The notes below the pieces were generated by a model, which did not search any database, had not been told where the DNA came from, and saw only the letters and a list, made by a program, of their open reading frames with translations. The position numbers and the translations under genes were made by a program. This document shows, in pieces, positions 18,311 to 26,338 of a stretch of 64,000 nucleotides of DNA (position 1 is its first letter; the number at the start of each line of letters is the position of its first letter). This DNA is from an uncultured Dysgonomonas sp. (GTDB taxonomy: Bacteria > Bacteroidota > Bacteroidia > Bacteroidales > Dysgonomonadaceae), in the NCBI RefSeq assembly GCF_900079725.1, contig NZ_LT599032.1, positions 1,828,209-1,892,208 on the forward strand, written 5' to 3'.

Positions 18311-18604
18311 GAGCCAAGACAAAAAAGTTATTGCAAAGAACATTTATATGATTTAAATAATTGACCGTTTTCAATAAACAATGAGTAGAAGCAAAATTCA
18401 TTTTGATTATACCATTGCGAGAAAACGCCTAATGAAATTGAACATTAAAACAGGACAATAAATATTTTTAAAAACTTAATAAGAAGGCTTATATAAAAGA
18501 AAACAACATTTTTATTTTTATCTTAGTGCATCGGAAACTCAGACTATAAATCAACTCACTAGAGAAGTTTTCGCTGTATTATTTTTAATTATAAAATCAT
18601 TATT
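18311..18604. other. AT-rich gene-free stretch before the small membrane protein
   Basis: The 294 bases are AT-rich. I see no gene and only a near-miss promoter (TATCTTAG near 18521). Confidence 0.5.
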
Positions 18605-18862
18605 ATGGAAAATCAAGAACAGTATGCCAAAGGCAATAAATCTGTGGTTAGTATGGGAGAATGGCTTGTAACTATGCTTATAATGATCATTCCGTTAGTA
18701 AATTTCATAATGCTGTTCGTATGGGCCTTTGGGAGCAATACACCTGAAAGTAAGGCCAACTGGGCAAAAGCTCAGTTAGTATGGATGGTAATAGGTATTA
18801 TACTTGTTGTCATTTTCTGGGGAGCCATTGCCGCAATATTTGTCGGCGCAGCTTCGCGGTGA
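18605..18862 (+). CDS. Small two-helix membrane protein, function unknown
   Basis: 85 residues: a short polar N-terminus, a first helix (EWLVTMLIMIIPLVNFIMLFV), a polar stretch with SNTPESKANWAKAQLVW, then a second helix (MVIGIILVVIFWGAIAAIFV). The composition, length, clean ATG and strong terminator 26 bases after the stop support a real gene. The asparagine- and proline-containing first helix followed by a KANWAKAQL segment resembles small conserved membrane proteins annotated only as hypothetical. No function can be given. It is monocistronic between the structured element and a repeat-rich stretch. Confidence 0.7.
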   Translation: MENQEQYAKGNKSVVSMGEWLVTMLIMIIPLVNFIMLFVWAFGSNTPESKANWAKAQLVWMVIGIILVVIFWGAIAAIFVGAASR

Positions 18863-18887
18863 CAAATATATTTTATAAGGAAGCACG

Positions 18888-18908
18888 GAAGCCTTTTTTT
18901 AAGGCTTC
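18888..18908 (+). terminator. Terminator after the small membrane protein
   Basis: Stem GAAGCCTT (18888-18895) with AAGGCTTC (18901-18908), followed by a run of eight T. Confidence 0.85.
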
Positions 18909-18919
18909 TTTTTTTATTA

Positions 18920-19560
18920 TAAATCGTCCCGCCTTTCTTATTAAGCAATCGAAAGATTCGTACAGTTACAGGGAAATTTTAAATTTATTGAGAGTCTTGA
19001 TATATCGGTAAATCTTGCACCGGATGCAAATTACTTTATCTATGTAGTAGTTTTTAAACCGATTTATATTTATCCCGCTAGCAGGGACTTATTATACAAT
19101 AAGCACTACAAGTCCTCAAACAGGTAAAAAAGTGTTACTTGTGTTACTTTTTAACTAAATACGGTTAAGAAAAGTAAAATACAGATATGGCTATTTGCTG
19201 ATAGTTCTTTGAAGTGTTGATTGGCCCCTCCAACCTCTCTCAAGGGGAGGGTAAAGAGTGACAGATAGAAAATCGTGTAAAATGTGTCAAGTTTTGAGCA
19301 TAAGCTATTGGCTAAAAGCGATCAACTAATAGCTGAAAAGACTGTTACCTATGTTACCTTTTGAAAAAGTTACATGTTATTTCGCCCTGCCGACAGTTAC
19401 AAGTAGACAAGATACAAGTTGTTGACTGTTTACTGTTAACTGTAAATAGTGTTACCTTTTAACAAGCAATAAGTTCTAAGCTATGAGTAAAAACAGTTTG
19501 TAAATCTGCTAATCTTGAAGTTTGCTGATCGAATTGGCACATTAAAATAAAGGTATATGT
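18920..19560. repeat. Mosaic of short intergenic repeats before tyrS, no gene
   Basis: GTTACTT/GTTACCTTTT motifs occur at 19134-19152, 19343-19362 and 19451-19460. A CCCCTCCAACCTC module (19199-19250) is shared with 31124-31173. The order GTTACCTTTTG, AAGTTAC, CAGTTACAAGT, TTGACTGTTTACTGTTAACTG, GTTACCTTTT in 19332-19465 parallels 4928-5050. I see no protein gene. Confidence 0.65.
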
Positions 19561-19582
19561 TTTTTCTTTTCGAAAAAGGTCG

Positions 19583-19590
19583 TACTTTTG
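19583..19590 (+). promoter_or_regulatory. -7 box (TACTTTTG) for tyrS
   Basis: TACTTTTG, consensus TAnnTTTG, 39 bases before the tyrS ATG. Confidence 0.55.
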
Positions 19591-19629
19591 CACACTAACT
19601 AAAAAAGTTACAATTAATAAACTAATTCG

Positions 19630-20922
19630 ATGAATTTTGTTGAAGAACTAAGATGGAGAGGTATGATACAAGAGATCATGCCGGGTACGGAAGAACAACT
19701 GCAAAAGGAACTGACTTCGGGCTATGTGGGCATTGACCCTACTGCCGATTCGTTACATATCGGACACCTTGTGAGTGTGATGATATTGAAGCACTTCCAG
19801 CGTGCAGGACACCGTCCCATCGCTCTTGTAGGCGGAGCAACAGGTATGATCGGAGACCCCTCTATGAAGTCTGCCGAACGTAATCTGCTGGATGAAGCTA
19901 CTCTTCGCCACAATCAGGAATCGATTAAGAAACAGTTAGCTAAGTTTCTCGATTTCGAGTCTGACAAGCCGAATGCGGCATTGTTGGTAAACAACTATGA
20001 CTGGATGAAAGACTTCTCTTTTTTGAATTTTATCCGCGACATAGGAAAACACATTACTGTAAACTATATGATGGCCAAAGATTCTGTAAAGAAACGCCTG
20101 AGCGGGGAAGCTTCGGAAGGCATGTCGTTTACAGAGTTTTCATATCAACTGATGCAGGCATACGATTATCTCCACTTATATGAAACATTGGGCTGTCGCA
20201 TTCAGATGGGTGGTTCCGACCAATGGGGAAACATCACCACCGGAACAGAACTTATACGCCGCAAGGCTTCAGGCGAGGCTTTTGCCCTTGTTTGTCCATT
20301 GATAACAAAAGCAGACGGAACTAAGTTCGGCAAGACCGAATCGGGTAATGTATGGCTCGAAAGAAGATATACTTCTCCTTACAAGTTTTACCAATTCTGG
20401 CTGAATGTAAGCGATGACGATGCAGAAAAATATATCAAGATATTCACAGCTCTCAGTAAAGAAGAAATAGAAGCATTGGTTGCGGAACAAAAAGCGGCTC
20501 CACATCTTCGTCCGTTACAGAAACGCCTGGCAAAGGAAGTTACTGTCATGGTTCACTCCGAAGAGGACTATGATCAGGCTGTTGAAGCATCTAATATTCT
20601 GTTTGGTAACGCAACTGCCGATGCTTTGAAAAAACTGGATGAAGAAACATTCTTACAAGTATTTGAGGGTGTACCCACATTCGATATATCCAAAGATGAG
20701 TTATCTGCCGGAATCAAGGCTGTGGATTTACTGACCGAAAATGCATCTGTATTCCCATCGAAAGGAGAAATGCGCAAGACAGTACAGGCAGGCGGAGTAA
20801 TGGTAAATAAAGTGAAAATAGAGAACTTCGATGATATGATAGATTCATCGTTTCTCATCGCCGGAAAATATATTATTGCACAAAAAGGAAAGAAAAACTA
20901 CTTCCTATTGGTAGCTAAATAA
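19630..20922 (+). CDS. tyrS: Tyrosyl-tRNA synthetase
   Basis: Class I aminoacyl-tRNA synthetase that charges tRNA-Tyr with tyrosine. 430 residues, the usual size. The ATP-binding HIGH motif is at residues 43-46 ([10 protein letters not shown]). The tyrosine-binding region includes [11 protein letters not shown] and [12 protein letters not shown], and the KMSKS equivalent reads KFGKT. A C-terminal S4-like RNA-binding domain is present ([21 protein letters not shown]). A consensus promoter precedes it; tRNA-Gln follows 35 bases after the stop. Confidence 0.97.
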   Translation: MNFVEELRWRGMIQEIMPGTEEQLQKELTSGYVGIDPTADSLHIGHLVSVMILKHFQRAGHRPIALVGGATGMIGDPSMKSAERNLLDEATLRHNQESIKKQLAKFLDFESDKPNAALLVNNYDWMKDFSFLNFIRDIGKHITVNYMMAKDSVKKRLSGEASEGMSFTEFSYQLMQAYDYLHLYETLGCRIQMGGSDQWGNITTGTELIRRKASGEAFALVCPLITKADGTKFGKTESGNVWLERRYTSPYKFYQFWLNVSDDDAEKYIKIFTALSKEEIEALVAEQKAAPHLRPLQKRLAKEVTVMVHSEEDYDQAVEASNILFGNATADALKKLDEETFLQVFEGVPTFDISKDELSAGIKAVDLLTENASVFPSKGEMRKTVQAGGVMVNKVKIENFDDMIDSSFLIAGKYIIAQKGKKNYFLLVAK

Positions 20923-20955
20923 AATTATTATTACTTTTGTACTCGCAAAAGTAAT
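20908..20955 (+). promoter_or_regulatory. Promoter embedded in a perfect palindrome before tRNA-Gln
   Basis: TTG (20908-20910), 21 bases, then TACTTTTG (20932-20939). The -7 box is one arm of a perfect 10-bp inverted repeat, ATTACTTTTG (20930-20939) and CAAAAGTAAT (20946-20955). The same hairpin could slow or end tyrS transcription. Confidence 0.55.
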
Positions 20956-20957
20956 AT

Positions 20958-21028
20958 TGTCTCATGGTGTAATGGTAGCACTGCAGATTCTGGTTCTGCC
21001 TGTCTAGGTTCGAGTCCTAGTGAGACAA
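20958..21028 (+). tRNA. tRNA-Gln (anticodon CTG)
   Basis: A 71-base cloverleaf: acceptor TGTCTCA / TGAGACA, D arm with GTAATGGTAGC, anticodon stem GCAGA/TCTGC around the loop TTCTGGT, T arm CTAGG-TTCGAGT-CCTAG, discriminator A. CCA is not encoded. Confidence 0.95.
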
Positions 21029-21054
21029 CAGTTTTAGAAAAATCAAGAAGTTAT

Positions 21055-21081
21055 AAAAGTCACTTAACCAGTGGCTTTTCT
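21055..21081 (+). terminator. Terminator after tRNA-Gln(CTG)
   Basis: Stem AAAAGTCACT (21055-21064) with AGTGGCTTTT (21070-21079), one G-T pair, followed by TCTTATT. Confidence 0.75.
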
Positions 21082-21288
21082 TATTATAGACCAAGAGTTT
21101 TAACCTCCAATAAGTGGCTCCGAATCCGGAGTTATACTTTATAATTCGATATTTCACAAAGAAATCCAATAATCTTGTATTTATTTATCAGAAAGCACTC
21201 TGAGATTCTATTGTTAAAAAAAATTGAAACTTTTTTATCTGTTCAATTGTTAAAATAAGGAATTGCACAAAGCTAACGTCCATTTTTC

Positions 21289-21321
21289 AGGATGAATTGA
21301 TACATTATCAATCCTGATAAA
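21289..21321 (+). other. Leader hairpin before the second Ca2+ ATPase
   Basis: The bases before the ATG fold as AGGAT...TTGAT-ACATT-ATCAA-TCCT, an imperfect hairpin about 20 bases before the start. I see no clear promoter in 21082-21337. Role unknown. Confidence 0.3.
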
Positions 21322-21337
21322 TAAAATCAAAAATAAT

Positions 21338-24037
21338 ATGGGGAAAGAAAAAACATTATGTAATAACAACTGGCATTCTCTCGAAGTCGGTGAAGTTTTA
21401 GAGTTACTAACAACTAATGCAACAAAAGGCTTACCCGAAAAAGATGCTAATGAACGGCTTGCTGAATTCGGAGAAAATATCCTTCCGGAAAAGAAAAAAG
21501 AAAGCCGGCTATTACGTTTTTTCAAACATTTCAACGATATTCTTATTTACATCCTCCTTATAGCTGCTATAGTTACCGCATTCCTGGGGCATTGGGCAGA
21601 CACAGTCGTAATTGTGATTGTTGCCGTAGTGAACGCCTGTATCGGATACTTTCAGGAAAACAAGGCTGAAAAGGCGCTGGAAGATATAAAGAAAATGTTG
21701 TCTCATACAGCCCAAATCGTAAGAGACGGAAAAAGGCTTGAAATAGGAGCCTCGCATTTAGCTGTAGGGGATTTGGTCATCCTCCACCCTGGAGATAAGA
21801 TTCCGGCCGATCTCAGGCTGATAAAATCAGATAATCTGAGAATAGAAGAATCAGCTTTAACCGGAGAATCCATTCCATCGCAAAAGAATGTAGGAGCAAT
21901 AGCCGCGGACACCCCTTTAGGAGACAGGGATAATATGGCCTTTTCTACAACCACAGTTAGTGCAGGAACCGGAATGGGTATAGTTGTAGCCACAGGACAA
22001 AATACAGAAATCGGAAAGATAAATCGTATGATGTCGGAGGTAAAACTTATTACAACACCTTTGCTGCGACAGACCGCTAAGTTTGGTAAAACCGTATCTT
22101 TCGTGATAATTGCCATTGCTGTATTGGTTTTCATCTTCGGATATTTTTATCGCCACTACGATACAGGCGAATTATTAATGTCCGTAATCGGACTTGCTAT
22201 TGCAGCTATTCCCGAAGGGCTTCCTGCCATTTTATCAATAATATTGGCTATCGGCGTACAGAATATGGCTAAACGAAAGGCTATAGTCCGCACTTTACCC
22301 TCGGTAGAGACGCTGGGTTCGGTAGCTGTTATCTGTTCTGATAAGACCGGGACTCTGACTAAAAATGAAATGACAGTCAAGACTCTTGTAACAAGTGACG
22401 ATCAGTTTGATGTAACAGGCACAGGATATTCTCCTGTTGGAGATGTAGTGAAGGATAATGAGATCGTTGACTTCAATGCTGAATCGGTACTGGATAACCT
22501 GATAGGCTGTTTTTACATATGTAATGAAGCCTCTCTGGGAAAAGATGAAGAGGATAACTGGTACATAAAAGGTGATCCCACCGAAGGTGCACTCATTACC
22601 TTATATGAGAAGGCTTCTGTAGATCATCACGAAACAGATAGAATTGCAACTATTCCATTCGATTCGGAATATAAATACATGGCTACTCTGGTTGAAGCGG
22701 AAGACAAAAATATCATATACATAAAAGGTGCGCCCGACCGCCTGCTGGATATGGCTGGCAAAGAACTATCACTGAACGGAGAGAAACCATTCGACCGAAA
22801 GAACTGGGAAAATGCAATTACCGGATTAGCCGGCAAGGGCCAGCGTGTAATCGGGGGAGCATATAAAATAGTAGGTAAAGACCAGAAAAACCTCTCGCAT
22901 GAAGATTTACACGAGGGCGTTACGTTTCTCGGTCTGGCAGGAATCATCGATCCTCCAAGAGAAGAAGCTATTGAAGCAATAAAACAATGTTCTGAAGCCG
23001 GTATAACCGTAAAAATGATAACCGGAGATCATATCGAGACTGCAAAATCGATAGGACTGGAAATGGGAATTGGCGATGGAATCAAGGCTTTGGAAGGAAA
23101 AACCATTGAACAGATGACTGATGAAGAATTAGAATCAGCAGCTGTCGAATATAACATTTTTGCACGTACCAGCCCCGAGCATAAACTCCGCTTGGTGAAA
23201 GCCTTGCAGGCCCGTAATATAATATGCGCTATGACGGGAGACGGAGTAAATGATGCCCCGGCGCTGAAGAAAGCGGATGTAGGTATAGCGATGGGTATAA
23301 AAGGTACAGAGGTAACCAAAGATGCAGCGGAGATGGTATTGGCCGATGACAACTTCTCTACTATTGCTGCTGCGGTAGAGGAAGGTAGAAGGGTATATGA
23401 TAATCTCAAGAAAACCATCTTGTTTATATTGCCTACTAATGGAGCCGAGAGTTTTCTTATCATAGCCAGCATCCTGTTCGGAACGCTTATGCCACTTACT
23501 CCTATACAGATACTTTGGGTCAATATGGTTACATCGGTGACTATTTCTCTGGCTCTTGCCTTTGAAAAACTAGAGCCGGATACGATGAAACAACCGCCGC
23601 GTTCTCCCCAAACTCCATTATTAGACGGATACTTTATATGGCGCATCCTGTTCGTATCTGTTCTTATAGGAGGGGGAACCTTGTTATTGAACCTATATTT
23701 GTTGAATAATGGAGTGAGTGAAGATATTGTCAGAACTGTAACAATACAAACTATTGTAATCACCCAGATGTTTCACTTGTATAATAGCCGCAGCATCCGC
23801 AAGTCTGCCTTCTATGGAGACTTTTTCGGTAATAAGGCAGTATTTGTAGTATCGGGATTGCTTATCTTATTACAACTTTCAATAACATATATTCCATTTA
23901 TGAATCAAGTTTTCGGAACGGTTAAACTTCCACTGCATTTCTGGATATATCCGTTCGTTTTTGGATTTATTATCTTCATCATAGTGGAGGCTGAGAAATG
24001 GGTTATGAGACTAATAGATAAAAAGACTGATAAATAA
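21338..24037 (+). CDS. Ca2+-transporting P-type ATPase, SERCA-like
   Basis: Second P2-type ATPase of the window, 899 residues. Motifs: N-terminal cation-ATPase domain, actuator TGES (complete, unlike the first pump), PEGLP, DKTGTLTKNEMTV with phosphorylated Asp335, MTGDGVNDAPALKKADVGIAMG hinge and metal-site helices at the C-terminus. Length and order are typical of bacterial SERCA-type Ca2+ pumps; Na+ or Mn2+ transport cannot be excluded. The gene is flanked by two tRNA-Gln genes in opposite orientation and closed by a bidirectional terminator. Confidence 0.9.
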   Translation: MGKEKTLCNNNWHSLEVGEVLELLTTNATKGLPEKDANERLAEFGENILPEKKKESRLLRFFKHFNDILIYILLIAAIVTAFLGHWADTVVIVIVAVVNACIGYFQENKAEKALEDIKKMLSHTAQIVRDGKRLEIGASHLAVGDLVILHPGDKIPADLRLIKSDNLRIEESALTGESIPSQKNVGAIAADTPLGDRDNMAFSTTTVSAGTGMGIVVATGQNTEIGKINRMMSEVKLITTPLLRQTAKFGKTVSFVIIAIAVLVFIFGYFYRHYDTGELLMSVIGLAIAAIPEGLPAILSIILAIGVQNMAKRKAIVRTLPSVETLGSVAVICSDKTGTLTKNEMTVKTLVTSDDQFDVTGTGYSPVGDVVKDNEIVDFNAESVLDNLIGCFYICNEASLGKDEEDNWYIKGDPTEGALITLYEKASVDHHETDRIATIPFDSEYKYMATLVEAEDKNIIYIKGAPDRLLDMAGKELSLNGEKPFDRKNWENAITGLAGKGQRVIGGAYKIVGKDQKNLSHEDLHEGVTFLGLAGIIDPPREEAIEAIKQCSEAGITVKMITGDHIETAKSIGLEMGIGDGIKALEGKTIEQMTDEELESAAVEYNIFARTSPEHKLRLVKALQARNIICAMTGDGVNDAPALKKADVGIAMGIKGTEVTKDAAEMVLADDNFSTIAAAVEEGRRVYDNLKKTILFILPTNGAESFLIIASILFGTLMPLTPIQILWVNMVTSVTISLALAFEKLEPDTMKQPPRSPQTPLLDGYFIWRILFVSVLIGGGTLLLNLYLLNNGVSEDIVRTVTIQTIVITQMFHLYNSRSIRKSAFYGDFFGNKAVFVVSGLLILLQLSITYIPFMNQVFGTVKLPLHFWIYPFVFGFIIFIIVEAEKWVMRLIDKKTDK

Positions 24038-24060
24038 CAAATCAGATAAGTAACAAAATA

Positions 24061-24095
24061 AAAAAGCTGCATATTTTTCAATATACAGCTTTTTT
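24061..24095. terminator. Bidirectional terminator between the ATPase and tRNA-Gln(TTG)
   Basis: AAAAAGCTG (24061-24069) pairs with CAGCTTTTT (24086-24095 region), with an inner ATATT/AATAT stem. T runs are present on both strands, so it can serve both convergent transcripts. Confidence 0.8.
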
Positions 24096-24101
24096 ATTTT
24101 G

Positions 24102-24172
24102 TTGTCTCACCAGGACTCGAACCTAGACAGGCAGTACCAAAAACTGCAGTGCTACCATTACACCATGAGACA
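24102..24172 (-). tRNA. tRNA-Gln (anticodon TTG)
   Basis: A 71-base cloverleaf on the minus strand, nearly identical to the tRNA at 20958-21028 apart from the anticodon arm and a T-stem base: anticodon stem GCAGT/ACTGC with loop TTTTGGT, T loop TTCGAGT, discriminator A, CCA not encoded. Confidence 0.95.
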
Positions 24173-24197
24173 AACATTTGCTTTTCTTAAAGCGATA

Positions 24198-24228
24198 CAA
24201 AAGTATATGTTTTTTTGTAAAAAACAAA
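24198..24228 (-). promoter_or_regulatory. Promoter for tRNA-Gln(TTG)
   Basis: On the minus strand TTTG (24228-24225), 19 bases, TACTTTTG (24205-24198): a full match to the Bacteroidetes -33/-7 pattern, 25 bases before the tRNA. Confidence 0.75.
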
Positions 24229-24342
24229 AAAAATATCTCATTTTTCAATTTTATCATGTTAATCGACCGATTCAAAAGGAGTTGTGACCTGATATTTATA
24301 TTTTTTGAACAATAAGTTTCACCTATTTCGGGTACATCAGAC

Positions 24343-24350
24343 TACATTTG
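24343..24350 (+). promoter_or_regulatory. -7 box (TACATTTG) for the GH2 operon
   Basis: Consensus TAnnTTTG. It implies a leader of about 170 bases before the GH2 start codon; the leader (24351-24527) is AT-rich with no other feature recognised. Confidence 0.45.
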
Positions 24351-24527
24351 TAATATTCGGCAAACCAAGAAAACACATAAAATATCCAGATGGAAAATTG
24401 ATATAAAACCATAAAACAAAGGAGTAATAAATGCCTGCATATACAAGAACGCACAATATTTAAAATATAGTCAGTATAAAAAATAAAACAATATTGTATA
24501 ATACCTAAAAATAAACACCTTATTTAA

Positions 24528-26330
24528 ATGAAGAAGATTCTTATTTTAGCTTTGGTCTTATCGAGCACCAGTTTATTTGCTCAATGGAAGCCTGTAGGGG
24601 ATAAACTCAAAACCAAGTGGGCAGAAACCCTTAATCCGAACAATGTATTACCAGAATATCCCCGTCCAATCATGGAGCGTACAGACTGGACAAATCTGAA
24701 TGGGCTATGGGAATACGCTATACTGCCTGTAGGTAAACAAGAGCCTCAGCAATTCGACGGACAGATATTAGTTCCTTTTGCTGTAGAATCAAGTTTGTCC
24801 GGGGTACAAAAGGAACTGGGTAAAGATAAAGAACTTTGGTACAAACGTACTTTCGCTGTCCCTTCAAATTGGAAAGGAAAGAAAATTCTATTGCACTTTG
24901 GAGCCGTAGACTGGAAAACCGAAGTGTTTATAAATGACATTAAAATCGGCTCCCATACCGGAGGATATACTCCGTTCAGTTTCGACATCACACCTTATCT
25001 GGCTTCCGGAAATCAAAAGCTGGTAGTCAAAGTCTGGGACCCTACTGATGACGGTGACCAGGCCAGAGGAAAACAAATAAAAAACCCGCATGGAATATGG
25101 TACACTCCTGTATCGGGAATCTGGCAGACTGTATGGATGGAACCTGTAGCGCAAAAGCACATTGCAGCTATTAAAACAATTCCGAATATAGACAATAGCC
25201 AGTTATCTATTGATATCTGTACAGAAGGTACTACTCCCGGAGATATAATAGAAGTGACAGTAAAAGACGGGGCGAAAACGGTAGCAACAAGCAAATTTGC
25301 CGCAGGACAGTCTACTGATATAAACATTCCTGATCTAAAACTCTGGTCTCCTGAGACTCCATTCCTGTACGATCTGGAAGTTACCCTATACAATAATGGC
25401 AAGGCGGCAGATAAAGTGAAAAGCTATGCTGCCATGCGCAAAATATCCTCTAAAAGAGACGCCAATGGCATCTACCGTTTCCAGTTAAATAACAAAGATT
25501 ATTTCCAGTTCGGCCCCTTGGATCAGGGCTGGTGGCCTGATGGACTATATACAGCCCCTACCGATGAAGCGCTGGCATATGACATTCAGAAAACAAAAGA
25601 TTTCGGGTTCAATATGATCCGTAAGCATGTAAAGGTTGAGCCGGCACGCTGGTACACACATTGCGACCGTCTTGGAATCCTTGTTTGGCAAGATATGCCT
25701 AATGGCGGACCATCCCCTCAGTGGCAAATGCACAATCATTTCAATGGTGTGGAAGTACAACGTTCTATCGAGTCCGAAAATGTATATCGGAAGGAATGGA
25801 GAGAAATTATGGATTATCTGATTTCATATCCTTCAATTGTAGTATGGGTTCCGTTCAATGAAGCATGGGGACAATTCAAAACTCCTGAAATTGTAGCTTG
25901 GACCAAGAATCACGACCCTTCCCGCCTGGTAAATCCAGCGAGTGGTGGTAATCATTATCATGTAGGGGATATGATCGATCTACACAACTATCCGGGACCG
26001 GACATGTTTTTGTATGATACCAAAAGAGCAAATGTATTGGGAGAATATGGCGGCATTGGCCTGCCTCTCGAAAATCACCTTTGGCAGACCGATAAAAACT
26101 GGGGATATGTTCAATTTAAAAATGCGAAAGAAGTAACAGATGAATACATCAAATATGCAGAAGCATTGAAAGGCTTTATCAAAAGAGGATTCACTGCCGC
26201 AGTTTATACCCAGACAACTGATGTAGAAGGCGAGGTAAACGGATTGATGACATATGACCGCAAAGTCATTAAACTGGAAGAACCGCGACTAAGACAAATC
26301 AACCTGGAAATATGTAATTCTTTGAAATAA
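24528..26330 (+). CDS. Exported glycoside hydrolase family 2 enzyme
   Basis: 600 residues with signal peptide MKKILILALVLSSTSLFAQ, so periplasmic or outer-surface. Order: GH2 sugar-binding jelly roll (about 50-180), immunoglobulin-like domain (about 190-290), TIM barrel (300-600). The acid/base Glu445 is in VPFNEAWGQ and the nucleophile Glu506 in LGEYGG, so both catalytic residues are in place. GH2 includes beta-galactosidases, beta-glucuronidases and exo-acting arabinosidases and mannosidases; the substrate cannot be read from sequence alone. It is only 8 bases from the next gene, so the two are co-transcribed, and a GH127 arabinofuranosidase gene follows. Confidence 0.88.
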   Translation: MKKILILALVLSSTSLFAQWKPVGDKLKTKWAETLNPNNVLPEYPRPIMERTDWTNLNGLWEYAILPVGKQEPQQFDGQILVPFAVESSLSGVQKELGKDKELWYKRTFAVPSNWKGKKILLHFGAVDWKTEVFINDIKIGSHTGGYTPFSFDITPYLASGNQKLVVKVWDPTDDGDQARGKQIKNPHGIWYTPVSGIWQTVWMEPVAQKHIAAIKTIPNIDNSQLSIDICTEGTTPGDIIEVTVKDGAKTVATSKFAAGQSTDINIPDLKLWSPETPFLYDLEVTLYNNGKAADKVKSYAAMRKISSKRDANGIYRFQLNNKDYFQFGPLDQGWWPDGLYTAPTDEALAYDIQKTKDFGFNMIRKHVKVEPARWYTHCDRLGILVWQDMPNGGPSPQWQMHNHFNGVEVQRSIESENVYRKEWREIMDYLISYPSIVVWVPFNEAWGQFKTPEIVAWTKNHDPSRLVNPASGGNHYHVGDMIDLHNYPGPDMFLYDTKRANVLGEYGGIGLPLENHLWQTDKNWGYVQFKNAKEVTDEYIKYAEALKGFIKRGFTAAVYTQTTDVEGEVNGLMTYDRKVIKLEEPRLRQINLEICNSLK

Positions 26331-26338
26331 ACTATATA

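Noticed and set aside
18129-18401. 90-codon open frame on the minus strand inside the GC-rich element
   Set aside because: It runs through the hairpins and palindromes of the element and codes for a low-complexity Arg/Leu-rich protein with no recognisable domain; the repeat structure explains it better.
23029-23763. 244-codon open frame opposite the second Ca2+ ATPase gene
   Set aside because: It is antisense to a well-supported gene with intact motifs; the Ser/Ile/Val-rich translation is what an antisense frame of such a gene gives.
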